Below, in pieces: positions 7,415 through 16,651 of a stretch of 64,000 bases of DNA (positions are counted from its first letter, which is position 1; every line of letters starts with the position of its first letter). This DNA comes from Bradyrhizobium sp. 195 (GTDB lineage: Bacteria; Pseudomonadota; Alphaproteobacteria; Rhizobiales; Xanthobacteraceae): NCBI RefSeq assembly GCF_023101665.1, contig NZ_CP082161.1:310001-374000 (forward strand), in the 5' to 3' direction. A program made the position numbers and the translations under genes. The notes under the pieces are model-generated. The model made no database searches and was not told where the DNA came from. It saw nothing but the letters and a program-made list of their open reading frames with translations.

Positions 7415-9106
7415 TTGACCCCTGCATTGCCGCAAGCCTCCGACATTCTGGCCGCCCTCGGCCAGGCCGTGTTCGCCTGGGACATCGGCAGTGATGCGAT
7501 GGTCTGGGGTGATCAGGTCGCCAGCGTCTTCCCCGGCATCCCCGCCGAGCGACTGGCGACCGGCGCCGAATTTGCCAAGCTGATCGAACCCGCGCCATCG
7601 GTGCGGACCGCCGGGCTGGCGCAAACTTATGCCGTGCATGGTGCGGACGGCACGCCATACCGGGTCGAGTATGGCGTCCGCATGAGCGCCGCCGATCCCG
7701 TGATCTGGATCGAGGAGACCGGCCGCTGGTTCGCCGGCCCCGACGGCCGCCCCACGCGTGCGATCGGCTCCGTCCGCATCAACAATGAACGCCACGCCCG
7801 CGACGAGGAGTTGACCAAGCTGGCCCGGCTCGATCCGCTGACCGGCGAGCTCAACCGTTCGTACCTGATCGCGGCGCTGGCCGAGGCGATCGAGGAGACG
7901 ACCCGCTTCCGCTCGACCGCGGCCTTCATGCTGGTTGGCATCGACCATCTCGCCCGCGTCAACGATGCCTTTGGCTTCGACGTTGCCGACGCCGTGATCC
8001 TCGACATCGCCAAGCGTATCCGCTCGCGCCTGCGCGGCGGCGACGTGCTCGGGCGCTTTTCCGGCAACAAGTTCGGCCTGATCCTGAAGAACTGCACCGT
8101 CGACGACATGAACGTCGCCGCCGAGCGCTTCCTCGCCGGCATCCGCGACGAGGTGGTGCCGACCAAGTCCGGTCCGGTCTCGGTCACCGCCTCGATCGGC
8201 GCGGTCAGCGTACCGCGCTATGCCCGCAACACCGATGAGGCCGTCAATCGTGCCCATGAGACGCTGGATGCCGCCAAGCGCCGCCGCGTCGGCTCGTTCG
8301 CGGCATGGCGTCCGGATGCCACGCGCGACGCGCAGCGCCGCGTCAACATCCGCGTCACCGACGAAATCGTCACCGCGCTGAACGAGCGCCGCATCAAGCT
8401 CGCCTACGAGCCGGTGGTGTCGGCCGCCTCGCGCGAGCGAGCGTTCCACGAATGCCTGGTGCGGATGGACCAGGGCGACGGCCAGGTGCTGCTCGCACCC
8501 GACATCGTGCCGGTCGCCGAACGGCTCGGCCTGATACGCCTGGTCGATCATCGCGTGCTCGAACTCGTGGTCGCCGAGCTCGCGGCGGCACCCGACATCT
8601 GCCTCAGTCTCAATATCTCGCCTGATACCACCATGGATCCGGACTGGTGGGCGGGAATCGAATCGCTGATGCAGGCGCATCCCGGCGTCGCCGAGCGGCT
8701 GATCGTCGAGATCACCGAAACGGTCGCAATCCAGGACATCGATGACGTCCGAGCTTTCGTTGGCCGTCTCAAGCATTTCGGCAGCCGCATCGCCATCGAC
8801 GATTTCGGCGCCGGCTACACCTCGTTCCGAAACCTGCGCAAGCTCGGTGTGGACATCGTGAAGATCGACGGTGCCTTCGTGCAGAACATCACCCATTCCG
8901 CCGACGATCGCGCCTTCGTGCAGACCTTGATCGACCTCGCCCGCCGCCTCGACATCAAGACCGTCGCCGAATGGGTGCAGGACGAGGAAGCCGCAAACAT
9001 GCTGCGCGACTGGGGCTGCGACTACATCCAGGGCCGGCTTATCGGGCTCGCGTCAGCCGAGCGGCCATGGGGCGTGGCGACGGATGCGCTGCCTGCGGCA
9101 TGCTGA
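7415..9106 (+). CDS. GGDEF-EAL protein with degenerate GGDEF (probable c-di-GMP phosphodiesterase)
   Basis: A 563-residue cytoplasmic c-di-GMP signalling protein. Residues about 8-120 form a PAS-like sensor, 135-295 a GGDEF-family domain and 312-555 an EAL domain. The active motif of the cyclase domain is SGNKF (216-220) instead of GGDEF, so it should not make c-di-GMP. The EAL side keeps the metal-binding set: E346 (ECL for EAL), N400 (LNISP), E432/E435, the DDFGAGYTSF loop (462-471), K483 and the AEWVQDEE glutamate. This suggests an active phosphodiesterase with the dead GGDEF as a possible GTP sensor. The TTG at 7415 has GAGG 5 bases upstream. An in-frame ATG at 7271 would add 48 residues that look non-coding. 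Confidence 0.8.
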   Translation: MTPALPQASDILAALGQAVFAWDIGSDAMVWGDQVASVFPGIPAERLATGAEFAKLIEPAPSVRTAGLAQTYAVHGADGTPYRVEYGVRMSAADPVIWIEETGRWFAGPDGRPTRAIGSVRINNERHARDEELTKLARLDPLTGELNRSYLIAALAEAIEETTRFRSTAAFMLVGIDHLARVNDAFGFDVADAVILDIAKRIRSRLRGGDVLGRFSGNKFGLILKNCTVDDMNVAAERFLAGIRDEVVPTKSGPVSVTASIGAVSVPRYARNTDEAVNRAHETLDAAKRRRVGSFAAWRPDATRDAQRRVNIRVTDEIVTALNERRIKLAYEPVVSAASRERAFHECLVRMDQGDGQVLLAPDIVPVAERLGLIRLVDHRVLELVVAELAAAPDICLSLNISPDTTMDPDWWAGIESLMQAHPGVAERLIVEITETVAIQDIDDVRAFVGRLKHFGSRIAIDDFGAGYTSFRNLRKLGVDIVKIDGAFVQNITHSADDRAFVQTLIDLARRLDIKTVAEWVQDEEAANMLRDWGCDYIQGRLIGLASAERPWGVATDALPAAC

Positions 9107-9112
9107 GGCATC

Positions 9113-9206
9113 GTAGGGTGGGTTAGCCCGTAGGCGTAACCCACCACTTTACTGTTCGCGTCGAGAGAGAAGAGGTGGATTACGCCTCCGGCTAATCCAC
9201 CCTACC
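9113..9206. repeat. REP-like palindrome, family B
   Basis: An inverted repeat of the form gtagggtgggttagcc...gcgtaaccc facing gattacgcctccggctaatccaccctac. Relatives occur at 21853, 41990 and 60102. It fills the gap between two convergent genes and may end transcription on both strands. Confidence 0.8.
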
Positions 9207-9211
9207 AAACC

Positions 9212-10720
9212 TCAAGCCCCTTCATCCAGCGCCACCAGCTCGCGCTTCTTGCGTAGCGCAGGCAATAGCGGCGCGATCAGCAGCACCATTGCGAATGCGA
9301 GGCACACCGCCGATATCGGACGTTGCACGAAGGTCCAGAGATCGCCCTGCGACAGGATCAGCGACTTGCGCAGATTGTTCTCCATCATCGGTCCCAGCAC
9401 GAAGGCCAGCACCAGCGGCGCCGGCTCATAGCCGAGCTTGCGCATGAAATAGCCGATGATTCCGAACGCGATCATCACGTAGACGTCGAACACGTTGTTG
9501 CTGGAGCAGTAGACGCCCAGGATCGTGAACAGGATGATCAGGGGGAACAGGATGTTGTAGGGCAGCTTGAGCAGCTGCACCCACATGCCGATCATCGGCA
9601 GGTTCAGGACCAGCAGCATGACGTTGCCGATATACATGCTGGCGACGATGCCCCAGAACAGGCCGGGGTTCTGCGTGATCAGCAGCGGTCCCGGCTGCAG
9701 GCCGTGAATGACGAATGCACCGAGCAGCAGCGCCATCACCACGTTCGGTGGGATGCCGAGCGTCATCAGCGGAATGAAGGCGCCTCCCGCCGCGGCGTTG
9801 TTCGCCGATTCCGGCCCCGCGACGCCTTCGATCGCGCCGTGGCCGAAACGCCCCGGCGTCTTCGACAGCCGCTTCTCCAGTGCGTAGGAGGCGAATGACG
9901 CCACCACCGCGCCGCCGCCCGGGAGGATCCCGAGGAAGAAGCCGAGGATGGTGCCGCGGCCGACCGGCCCTGCGCTCGCCTTCCAGTCCTCCTTGGTGGG
10001 CAGGAGATGGGTGATCTTGGTGCTGATGATGTCGCGCTTGATCGCCTGCTCGGTGTTGAGCAGCACCTCGGCAACGCCGAACAGGCCCATCACGACGGGC
10101 ACGAGCCCGATGCCGTCGATCAGCTCCATGCGGCCAAAGGTCAGACGCGGCTGCGCCGTGATGCTATCGAGCCCGATCAGTCCGAGCACGACGCCGATGC
10201 ACGCCATCAGCAGCGCCTTCGGCATCGATCCCTGGGTTAGGAAGGTGAGCACCACGAGGCCGAGCACCATCAGGCTGAAATATTCGGCCGGGCCGAACGC
10301 GATGGCGACGCTGGCAAGCTTCGGCGCGACCAGCATCAAGGCGATCAGTGCAAACGTGCCGGCGATGAAGGAGCCGAAGGCGGAGATGCCGAGCGCAGGG
10401 CCCGCGCGGCCCTGCTTCGCCATCTGGTGGCCGTCGATGCAGGTGACGACGGAGGCCGCCTCGCCGGGGATGTTGACCAGGATCGAGGTGGTCGAGCCGC
10501 CATACATCGAGCCGTAATAGATGCCGGCCATCATGATGATGCCGGATTCCGGCGTCCCCGACAGCGTCACGGGCAGCAGCAGCGACATCGCCGAGATCGG
10601 TCCGATCCCCGGCAGCACGCCGACCAGCGTGCCGATGAAGACGCCGATGAAACAGTACAGCAGGTTGACCGGAAGCAGCGCGACGCCGAATCCATGCGCG
10701 ACATTGACAAGCGTATCCAT
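9212..10720 (-). CDS. tctA: tripartite tricarboxylate transporter, large membrane subunit
   Basis: A 502-residue polytopic membrane protein of the TctA family and the main transport channel of a TTT system. Family marks are [19 protein letters not shown] near residue 40, [20 protein letters not shown] near residue 70, and the second-half repeat [20 protein letters not shown]. The length is normal for TctA. The gene lies 4 bases after tctB, and with tctC further upstream it forms a tctC-tctB-tctA transcription unit. The substrate (citrate or another carboxylate) cannot be read from the sequence. Confidence 0.93.
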   Translation of the reverse strand: MDTLVNVAHGFGVALLPVNLLYCFIGVFIGTLVGVLPGIGPISAMSLLLPVTLSGTPESGIIMMAGIYYGSMYGGSTTSILVNIPGEAASVVTCIDGHQMAKQGRAGPALGISAFGSFIAGTFALIALMLVAPKLASVAIAFGPAEYFSLMVLGLVVLTFLTQGSMPKALLMACIGVVLGLIGLDSITAQPRLTFGRMELIDGIGLVPVVMGLFGVAEVLLNTEQAIKRDIISTKITHLLPTKEDWKASAGPVGRGTILGFFLGILPGGGAVVASFASYALEKRLSKTPGRFGHGAIEGVAGPESANNAAAGGAFIPLMTLGIPPNVVMALLLGAFVIHGLQPGPLLITQNPGLFWGIVASMYIGNVMLLVLNLPMIGMWVQLLKLPYNILFPLIILFTILGVYCSSNNVFDVYVMIAFGIIGYFMRKLGYEPAPLVLAFVLGPMMENNLRKSLILSQGDLWTFVQRPISAVCLAFAMVLLIAPLLPALRKKRELVALDEGA

Positions 10721-10724
10721 GCGA

Positions 10725-11210
10725 TCAACCGATCCCGAACAGGCCCGAGGGCAACTGGATCAACAGCAGCCGCTTGAGCACCCACCACATGCCCATGGGC
10801 ACCAGCACGGCGACCGGAATCGCCAGCGGCCAGCGGACGGGATCAATCAGCCGCAACAGCAGCAGCATCAACGGGATCGACGACAGCAGGAAACCGAGTG
10901 GCTCGAGTGCGATGGAGAATGCCACGAGACAGGCTATCAGCAGGAGCGGCTTGCTCCAGCGTACATTTTCCCAGCGCGAGGCCAGCGTGGGCCCGCCTTC
11001 GGTGATCGCCGAGACGATGATGGAGCCTGCGAACACGCACATCAGAATGCCCGTGTAGAACAGCACATAGCCGGAGCCGGGATCGTTGATGGTGCCGAGC
11101 TTGAGCTTCAGGCCGGACCAGATCACGAAGCCGCCGAGCGCAAGCCCGATCACTCCGCCCCAGAGTTCGGAATTGCTGAGACGGAGTTTGACGTTGGTTT
11201 GATCGTTCAT
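10725..11210 (-). CDS. tctB: tripartite tricarboxylate transporter, small membrane subunit
   Basis: A 161-residue protein with four predicted membrane helices (about 18-36, 48-66, 84-118 split by a short turn, and 125-145). It shows the TctB-like patterns LGTINDPGSGYVLFYTGIL and LEPLGFLLSSIPLMLLLLR. It partners TctA in the membrane complex. The ATG at 11210 has GAGGTG 6 bases upstream. A longer frame to 11309 runs into the repeat upstream and is not used. Confidence 0.88.
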   Translation of the reverse strand: MNDQTNVKLRLSNSELWGGVIGLALGGFVIWSGLKLKLGTINDPGSGYVLFYTGILMCVFAGSIIVSAITEGGPTLASRWENVRWSKPLLLIACLVAFSIALEPLGFLLSSIPLMLLLLRLIDPVRWPLAIPVAVLVPMGMWWVLKRLLLIQLPSGLFGIG

Positions 11211-11230
11211 ATGAAGCACCTCTCGACCAC

Positions 11231-11333
11231 CGTCACCCTGAGGTGGCCGCTTCTTGGCGGCCCTCGAAGGGCGGCGGTGCCCCGATCCATCCTTCGAGGC
11301 GAGCCGCAAGCGCGGCTCGCACCTCAGGCTGAC
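11231..11333. repeat. palindromic repeat between tctC and tctB
   Basis: The outer arms are cgtcaccctgaggtg and cacctcaggctgacg, with an inner pair ccctcgaagggcgg / atccttcgaggcgagcc. This is another alphaproteobacterial intergenic repeat type, seen once in this window. Because it sits inside an apparent operon, it may stabilise the 3' end of the tctC message and uncouple its level from tctBA. Confidence 0.7.
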
Positions 11334-11365
11334 GCCAACATGTTTGGCGATACGACTCTACTCTT

Positions 11366-12343
11366 TCACTTCTTCGCCAGCCCGAGGCTGTCGATCACCT
11401 TGCGTTCGGACTCCGTGACTTCGACGACGAACTTCTTGTAGTCCTCGGTGTTCTTGTAATTCGGCACCATGTCGTATTTGGCGAGCGTTGCCACGACGGC
11501 CGGGTCCTCGACCGCCTTCTTGAAGGCATCGTGCAGCTTGGCGACGATCTTCGGATCGAGGCCCTTCGGCCCGGCGATGCCGAACGGGGAGTCATAGACC
11601 ATGGGATAACCGAGCTCTTTCAGCGTCGGCGCGTCGGGATAGTTCGGCGAGCGTGAGCCGGTCCACACCATCAACAGCCGCAGCTTGCCGGCATCGACCA
11701 GCGGTCGCCATCCCGTGGAGTCCGCCTGAAGCATCGTGTGTTGTCCCAGCACCGCAGCGTTTGTCTCCGCGCCGCCCTTGAAAGGGACTTGCGTCAGCTT
11801 GATGCCGGACATCCCGGCGATCTGCTCCATGCCGATATGCAGCGATGTGCCGGCGCCCGGCGTGGCGTAGGTCACCTTGCCCGGGTTCGCCTTCGCGAAC
11901 TCCACCACGTCCTTCCAGCTCTTGAACTGCGACTCTGCGCTGGTGGTCACACCGAAGGTGTAGCCGGTGAGGTGGATGATGTAGGTAAAGTCCTTTGCAG
12001 GATCCCACGACACTTCCTGCATCAAGGGCAGACGGAAGACAGTGATCGGAATCTGTGAAATGGTGTAGCCGTCCGGCTTCGCCGCCGCTGCCATGGTCGC
12101 CGGTCCCACCGTGCCGCCGCCGCCGGCCTTGTTGTCGATCACGATCGGCTGCCCCAGCACCTTCGCGGCGCTGTCGGCGATGGCGCGCATCGAGATATCG
12201 GTCGACCCACCGGCCGGCCAGGGCACGATCAGCGTGATCGGCTTGGTGGGATAATCCTGCGCACTGGCGGCAGTCGGGAGCAATGCGCCCATGACAGTAT
12301 GCATCGCGGCAAATGCGATCGTCTTCAGCCCGTATCGCGACAT
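11366..12343 (-). CDS. tctC: tripartite tricarboxylate transporter, periplasmic binding protein
   Basis: A 325-residue secreted solute-binding protein of the Bug/TctC family. A signal peptide ends near AASAQDYP. The family opening YPTKPITLIVPWPAGGSTDISMRAIA is followed by GQPIVIDNKAGGGGTVG and by PDGYTI. Its second half carries TPGAGTSLHIGMEQIAGMSGIKLTQVPFKGG, the ligand-carboxylate pinch region. The start is supported by GGGAGGAA 7 bases upstream. It is first in the tctCBA unit. Ligand: unknown carboxylate. Confidence 0.93.
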   Translation of the reverse strand: MSRYGLKTIAFAAMHTVMGALLPTAASAQDYPTKPITLIVPWPAGGSTDISMRAIADSAAKVLGQPIVIDNKAGGGGTVGPATMAAAAKPDGYTISQIPITVFRLPLMQEVSWDPAKDFTYIIHLTGYTFGVTTSAESQFKSWKDVVEFAKANPGKVTYATPGAGTSLHIGMEQIAGMSGIKLTQVPFKGGAETNAAVLGQHTMLQADSTGWRPLVDAGKLRLLMVWTGSRSPNYPDAPTLKELGYPMVYDSPFGIAGPKGLDPKIVAKLHDAFKKAVEDPAVVATLAKYDMVPNYKNTEDYKKFVVEVTESERKVIDSLGLAKK

Positions 12344-12546
12344 CGAAATTCCTCCCTCGCGGCAGCCTCCTCGGACCGCCGTTTTCGTTCTTGTGAGGTG
12401 ATTGTTCCCGAAATCACGGGAGAAGAAAAGCGCCATTGCGCGTCTGCAGGGCAGGGGCGAGATGCCAATCCGCCGGAAACGATGCGTGCGACAATTCGTC
12501 GTTTGAAAGCGTGCCGAGATACGGAATTTAAGGGAGCCGAAGCGCG

Positions 12547-15414
12547 CTACGCCACGCGCCGGACCGTGTTCAGCGTCTCGATGGTGCGGCCGACCTCCGA
12601 TGCGGGGCACGGCTTGCCGAAATAATAGCCTTGTACGGCGGTGCAGCCACATTCGCGGACGAAGTCGAGTTGCTCCTCGGTCTCCACACCCTCCGCCGTC
12701 GTCTCGACGCCGAGCACGGAACCGAGGCTTGCGATGGTGCGGACGATGGCCACGCTCTCCGGGCTTTCGCCAAGCGTGCCGACGAAGGAGCGGTCGATCT
12801 TGATGCGGTCGAATGGAAATTTGCGCAGATAGCTCAGCGAGGAATAGCCGACGCCGAAATCGTCGAGGCTGACGGGTACTCCCAGCGCTCGGAGCTGGTG
12901 CAGGATTTCGATCGTTGCCTCGCTGTCGTCGAGCAGCGCCGTCTCGGTGACCTCGAGCTCGAGCCGCTGCGGCGGCAGGCCAGCCTCCGCAAGGGCGCTC
13001 GTGACCATCGCCACCAGCCCGCGCGAGCGGAATTGCACCGGCGACAGGTTCACTGCGATGGCGACATTGGGCCAGGACGCGGCGGTCGCACAGGCGCTGC
13101 GCAGCACCCATTCGCCGATCGGAACGATCAGGCCGTTCTCTTCCGCGATGGGAATGAACTCAGCCGGCGAGACGAAGCCCCGGGAGGGATGTTTCCAGCG
13201 CAGCAGCGCCTCGAACCCGGTGAGCTCGGACGAATCGAGCCGCATCTGCGGCTGAAACACCAGATGGAATTCGCGCGCCTCCAGCGCGCCGCGCAGATCG
13301 TGCTCCAGCGCGTGCCGGCGGCGCGCCTCTTCCTCCATCTCGGGTTCGAACAGCTGATAGGCGCCGCGCCCCTTGGCCTTGGCCTGGTACAGCGCGAGGT
13401 CGGCGCATTTCATCAACTCGTCGGCATCGAGCCCGTGGTCGGGCGCGATCGCGATGCCGACGGAGACGCCGACATGGATCGACTGGCTCCCCAGCGGTGG
13501 CGAGTGGCCGATGATTTCGACCAGGCGCCGGGCCAGCTTCTCGGCCGATTGCGGCTGCGGTCCGCGCTGGAGCACGGCGAACTCGTCGCCGCCGAGGCGT
13601 GCGACGGTGTCGTGCTCGCCGACATTCTCCTTCAGACGCGCTGCGACCCAGCGCAGCAGCCGGTCGCCGGCGGCATGCCCGAGGCGGTCGTTGACGGTCT
13701 TGAAATTGTCGAGGTCGAAGCACAGCACGGCCATCGCGCCGCCGGCGATCGCGACCTGGTTCAGCCCCTCGCCCATCTTCTCGCGGAACAGCGTGCGGTT
13801 GGGCAGGTCGGTCAACGAATCGTGCCGCGCCATGTGCGCGACGCGGGCCTGGGCCTTGTGGCGCTCGGTGACGTCCTCGTAGGTGACGACCCAGCCGCCA
13901 TGCTCCATCCGCTTGTGATTGAGCTTGATGATGCGGCCATCGCTCAAATGGCGGTGCAGCGTATGCTCGCCCTCGCGCAGCCGCTCGACGTAGTCAGCAT
14001 AGAGTCGTGCGGCCGTGGTGTTCTGATGGATGCCGAGCTCGCAGCTGTGCTCCATGATCTCTCGCATCGAGATGCCGGGCTTCACGATATCAGGCGACAG
14101 GCCGTACATCTCGATGTAGCGGCGGTTGCAGACGATCACGCGCAGGCTCGAATCGAGCATGCACAGGCCCTGGCTCATGTTGTTCAGCGCCGCATCGAAG
14201 CGGCGATACTGCTCGCTCAGCTCCTCGATCGCGTGTTCCCGCTCGGTGATATCCTCATAGGTGGCGACGAAGCCGCCCTCGGCCAGTGCGCAATAGCGGA
14301 CCGAGATCACGGTGCTGTTGGACATGCGCCGGCGCATCGGCGAGGAATCGCGGTTCGCAATTCTCTCGCTGGCGGCTTCCAGAAGCTGTTGGGGGCTGTA
14401 TTCCGAAGCAAAAGCGCCGTTCGCCATCGACCGCTCGATCAGCTCGGAGAGATGTGTCCCGGGCCTGGTCTCTTGCGGCGATAGCCGGAAGATCTCGCGA
14501 TAGGTAGTGTTGCAGACGCGCAGGCGCATATCGCTGTCGTAGAAGGCGAGCCCGTGCGCCATGTTCTCCAGCGCCGCATCGAGGATGAGGTTCTGCTGCC
14601 TCAGTGTCTCCTCGTATTGCAGCCGCTCTGTGACGTCCTCGTGCACGGTCACCCAGCCGCCATCGGGCAGGAAGCGGGAGACCGCCTGTACCATGCGCCC
14701 GTCATAACGCATCACCAGCAGGGATTTCGCCTTTCTGGCGCGCACGTCCTCCAACCTGGAGTTCTGGAATTCGTCGGCCGGCATGCCCGGCAAATTGCCG
14801 CGCGACATCCAATGGTCGATCACCGTGGAATGCGAGACCCCGGGCCGCACGATCTCGGGGTCGAGATTGTAGAGGTTCAGGAAACGTTCGTTGCAGACGA
14901 CGACGCGGCTGTCGGCATCGTACATGATGAGGCCGTGCGACATGTTGGAGAGCGCGTGCTGGCTGCGCTCGGTCTGCACGCGCAATTCCGCCTCGAGCCG
15001 GGCGAGGCGGCTGACATCGTCGCAGATCGTCATCCAGCCGCCTCCGGGAAGCGGCTTCAGCTCGAGCGACATGACGAGGCCGGTCGCAAGCCGCTGCTCG
15101 GTCCGGAACGGCTTTCCCCCTGCGATCTGCGCGATCCGTGCCGAATACAGCGCGTCGAGCTCGCTTTCCGGAAAGTTGCCGCGCCCGGCACTGTGCGCGA
15201 GCACCTCGCGGTAACTCGTGCCCACTCGCACGATGTCGGCCGACATGTCGAACAGCGCCAGGTAACTCTGGTTGATCAGCACGATCCGGTTGTCGGCATC
15301 GTAGACGCAGACGCCCTGCTCCATGTGGTCGAGCGCAAGCTGGCTCAGCGCGACCAGGGCCTCCGGGCCCTGCTCGCGGCGTGCACCAAGCTCGTTGTCG
15401 CGGGTCGACGTCAT
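12547..15414 (-). CDS. four-PAS GGDEF-EAL c-di-GMP turnover protein
   Basis: A 955-residue, apparently soluble protein. It has four tandem PAS domains (about residues 20-140, 150-270, 285-405 and 410-530), each with a 'GL..YD.d.R..vCN' core and ending in a '(E)DVTER'-type linker. A GGDEF domain with intact motif (near 608-612, RLGGDEFAVL) and an EAL domain with intact motif (near 735, GFEALLRW; also NLSP, DDFGVGYSS and AEGVE) follow. Both cyclase and phosphodiesterase activities are therefore possible. The PAS repeats suggest sensing of a cofactor or redox signal. The start is uncertain: ATG at 15414 (chosen) or an in-frame GTG at 15468; neither has a strong ribosome site. Confidence 0.9.
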   Translation of the reverse strand: MTSTRDNELGARREQGPEALVALSQLALDHMEQGVCVYDADNRIVLINQSYLALFDMSADIVRVGTSYREVLAHSAGRGNFPESELDALYSARIAQIAGGKPFRTEQRLATGLVMSLELKPLPGGGWMTICDDVSRLARLEAELRVQTERSQHALSNMSHGLIMYDADSRVVVCNERFLNLYNLDPEIVRPGVSHSTVIDHWMSRGNLPGMPADEFQNSRLEDVRARKAKSLLVMRYDGRMVQAVSRFLPDGGWVTVHEDVTERLQYEETLRQQNLILDAALENMAHGLAFYDSDMRLRVCNTTYREIFRLSPQETRPGTHLSELIERSMANGAFASEYSPQQLLEAASERIANRDSSPMRRRMSNSTVISVRYCALAEGGFVATYEDITEREHAIEELSEQYRRFDAALNNMSQGLCMLDSSLRVIVCNRRYIEMYGLSPDIVKPGISMREIMEHSCELGIHQNTTAARLYADYVERLREGEHTLHRHLSDGRIIKLNHKRMEHGGWVVTYEDVTERHKAQARVAHMARHDSLTDLPNRTLFREKMGEGLNQVAIAGGAMAVLCFDLDNFKTVNDRLGHAAGDRLLRWVAARLKENVGEHDTVARLGGDEFAVLQRGPQPQSAEKLARRLVEIIGHSPPLGSQSIHVGVSVGIAIAPDHGLDADELMKCADLALYQAKAKGRGAYQLFEPEMEEEARRRHALEHDLRGALEAREFHLVFQPQMRLDSSELTGFEALLRWKHPSRGFVSPAEFIPIAEENGLIVPIGEWVLRSACATAASWPNVAIAVNLSPVQFRSRGLVAMVTSALAEAGLPPQRLELEVTETALLDDSEATIEILHQLRALGVPVSLDDFGVGYSSLSYLRKFPFDRIKIDRSFVGTLGESPESVAIVRTIASLGSVLGVETTAEGVETEEQLDFVRECGCTAVQGYYFGKPCPASEVGRTIETLNTVRRVA

Positions 15415-15659
15415 GGGGTCGGCGGGATCTCGGCGGGCAATAGATTTAACGCAACCTAATTCAGCCACTGAGCGTAGCGAAGAGGCGGGAAAATTCCCTT
15501 AAGCGCGGTAGTTTACGGAGGGTGACTGGCGATGGAGAGCGAGCGCGCAAACGGCCGGCCGGCAAGGCCATAGCCCGTAGCCTGGATGAACGTAGCGATA
15601 TCCGGGGCCGCCGTTCGAATGTCGCTGCGCTCATGCGTGCTACAGAGCCGAGCGTTGCG

Positions 15660-16535
15660 CTACGGCCCGTACAACACGAGTTCCGTATCCGTGAGATCGC
15701 CGAGCTGTGGCCGATGCGGGCCCTTGAAATACTTGCGACCGCGCCGCTCGGTATAAATACCGACGAGGCCGGGAATCGGGCCATTGGAATCGATCGCCAC
15801 CGAGATCTTGCCGAGCCGGAGCAGCAGCCGGCCGATGCGGCCTGCGCAGGCGGCATATTCGGCAGCGCTGCGGCAATAGATCAGCTTCATTGCAGGGGGC
15901 GCGATGAAGCCGCGGCGGATGCGCACAGGTTGCAGGATGAAGGGGAATGTTCCCTTCGGCGTGCGGCAGACGAGGCTGAGGCAATTGTAGCGCGCATGCC
16001 GCGTGAGAAGCTCTGTCTCGGCGTCGGAAAGCCCTTCGATCGTCTTGGCGTGAGGCGAGATGACCTCGATCTCGCTCCAGCGCGGGACGCGCGCCAGTGC
16101 AGGGACCGAGAAGAAGATGCCGCGGCAATAGGCGCGAAAGCCCTGCGTCTCGATGATCGGCCAGGTCCACGGCGCCGGACTGATGTTGAAATAAGTCACA
16201 TCCTTGTGCCGCTGCGCGATCTTGGTCAGCAGCGGGGCATAGTTGCGGTAGGCCGGGTCGACATACCAGCTCGACAAATTGCACTGGATGGTGGTCTCGT
16301 CGCCGTTCTTCCGCGCCGTGTAGATCAGCAGCAGCACGCCGACCGGCGTGCCGTCATTATCGAGCATGTAGCCGAAGCGCGGATAGCCCTCCGGTACGGA
16401 GCGGAAGGCCTGCCGGCGCAGACCCTGGATCCAATAGTTCCGCGAGCGGCCGACGAAGCCGCGCGTCAGCAGGTCCGCAACCGCTTCGGCGTCGGACTCG
16501 GTGATCTCGCGGCATCGCACCTTGGTGTGAATCAC
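15660..16535 (-). CDS. GNAT-like acyltransferase associated with the aminoacyl-carrier-protein locus
   Basis: A 291-residue protein starting VRCREITESDAEAVADLLTRGF, a typical GNAT first helix. It continues with GYMLDNDGTPVGVLLLIYTAR and LSSWYVDPAYRNYAPLL, where the second strand and acyl-CoA loop would lie. The pyrophosphate-binding R/QxxGxG/A motif is only weakly recognisable. The second half (from about residue 150) is not assigned. It lies downstream of the amino acid:carrier-protein ligase on the same strand, which suggests it transfers the activated aminoacyl group, or acts on the product. The start is GTG (16535). The function is inferred from context. Confidence 0.65.
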   Translation of the reverse strand: MIHTKVRCREITESDAEAVADLLTRGFVGRSRNYWIQGLRRQAFRSVPEGYPRFGYMLDNDGTPVGVLLLIYTARKNGDETTIQCNLSSWYVDPAYRNYAPLLTKIAQRHKDVTYFNISPAPWTWPIIETQGFRAYCRGIFFSVPALARVPRWSEIEVISPHAKTIEGLSDAETELLTRHARYNCLSLVCRTPKGTFPFILQPVRIRRGFIAPPAMKLIYCRSAAEYAACAGRIGRLLLRLGKISVAIDSNGPIPGLVGIYTERRGRKYFKGPHRPQLGDLTDTELVLYGP

Positions 16536-16582
16536 GCTCGTCTTACCCGTGGAAATGACAGGCCTCGTTTGGTCTGTTGTTT

Positions 16583-16651
16583 CAGCATGATCATTTCGGA
16601 AAACTGCTTCGCACTTGCGCTAACGCGGTCCTTCGGATCCGGATCACGCTC
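16583..16651. repeat. degenerate alphaproteobacterial intergenic repeat
   Basis: The segment runs from gcatgatcatttcggaaaac to ggatccggatcacgctc. It resembles the common alphaproteobacterial unit with arms like 'agcatgatccggaaaa' and 'ggatcatgctc', here decayed. It sits between the ligase and acyltransferase genes and could be a processing site. Confidence 0.5.

Noticed and set aside
7331-8896. 521-residue antisense open frame across the GGDEF-EAL gene
   Set aside because: Same GC-skew artefact; composition dominated by Asp/Arg/Gly/His with no motif.
12631-14484. 617-residue open frame on the plus strand opposite the four-PAS GGDEF-EAL gene
   Set aside because: It lies entirely antisense to a gene with clear motifs. 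Its composition (Arg/Ala/His/Asp-rich, no domain) is what the mirror frame of a high-GC gene gives.
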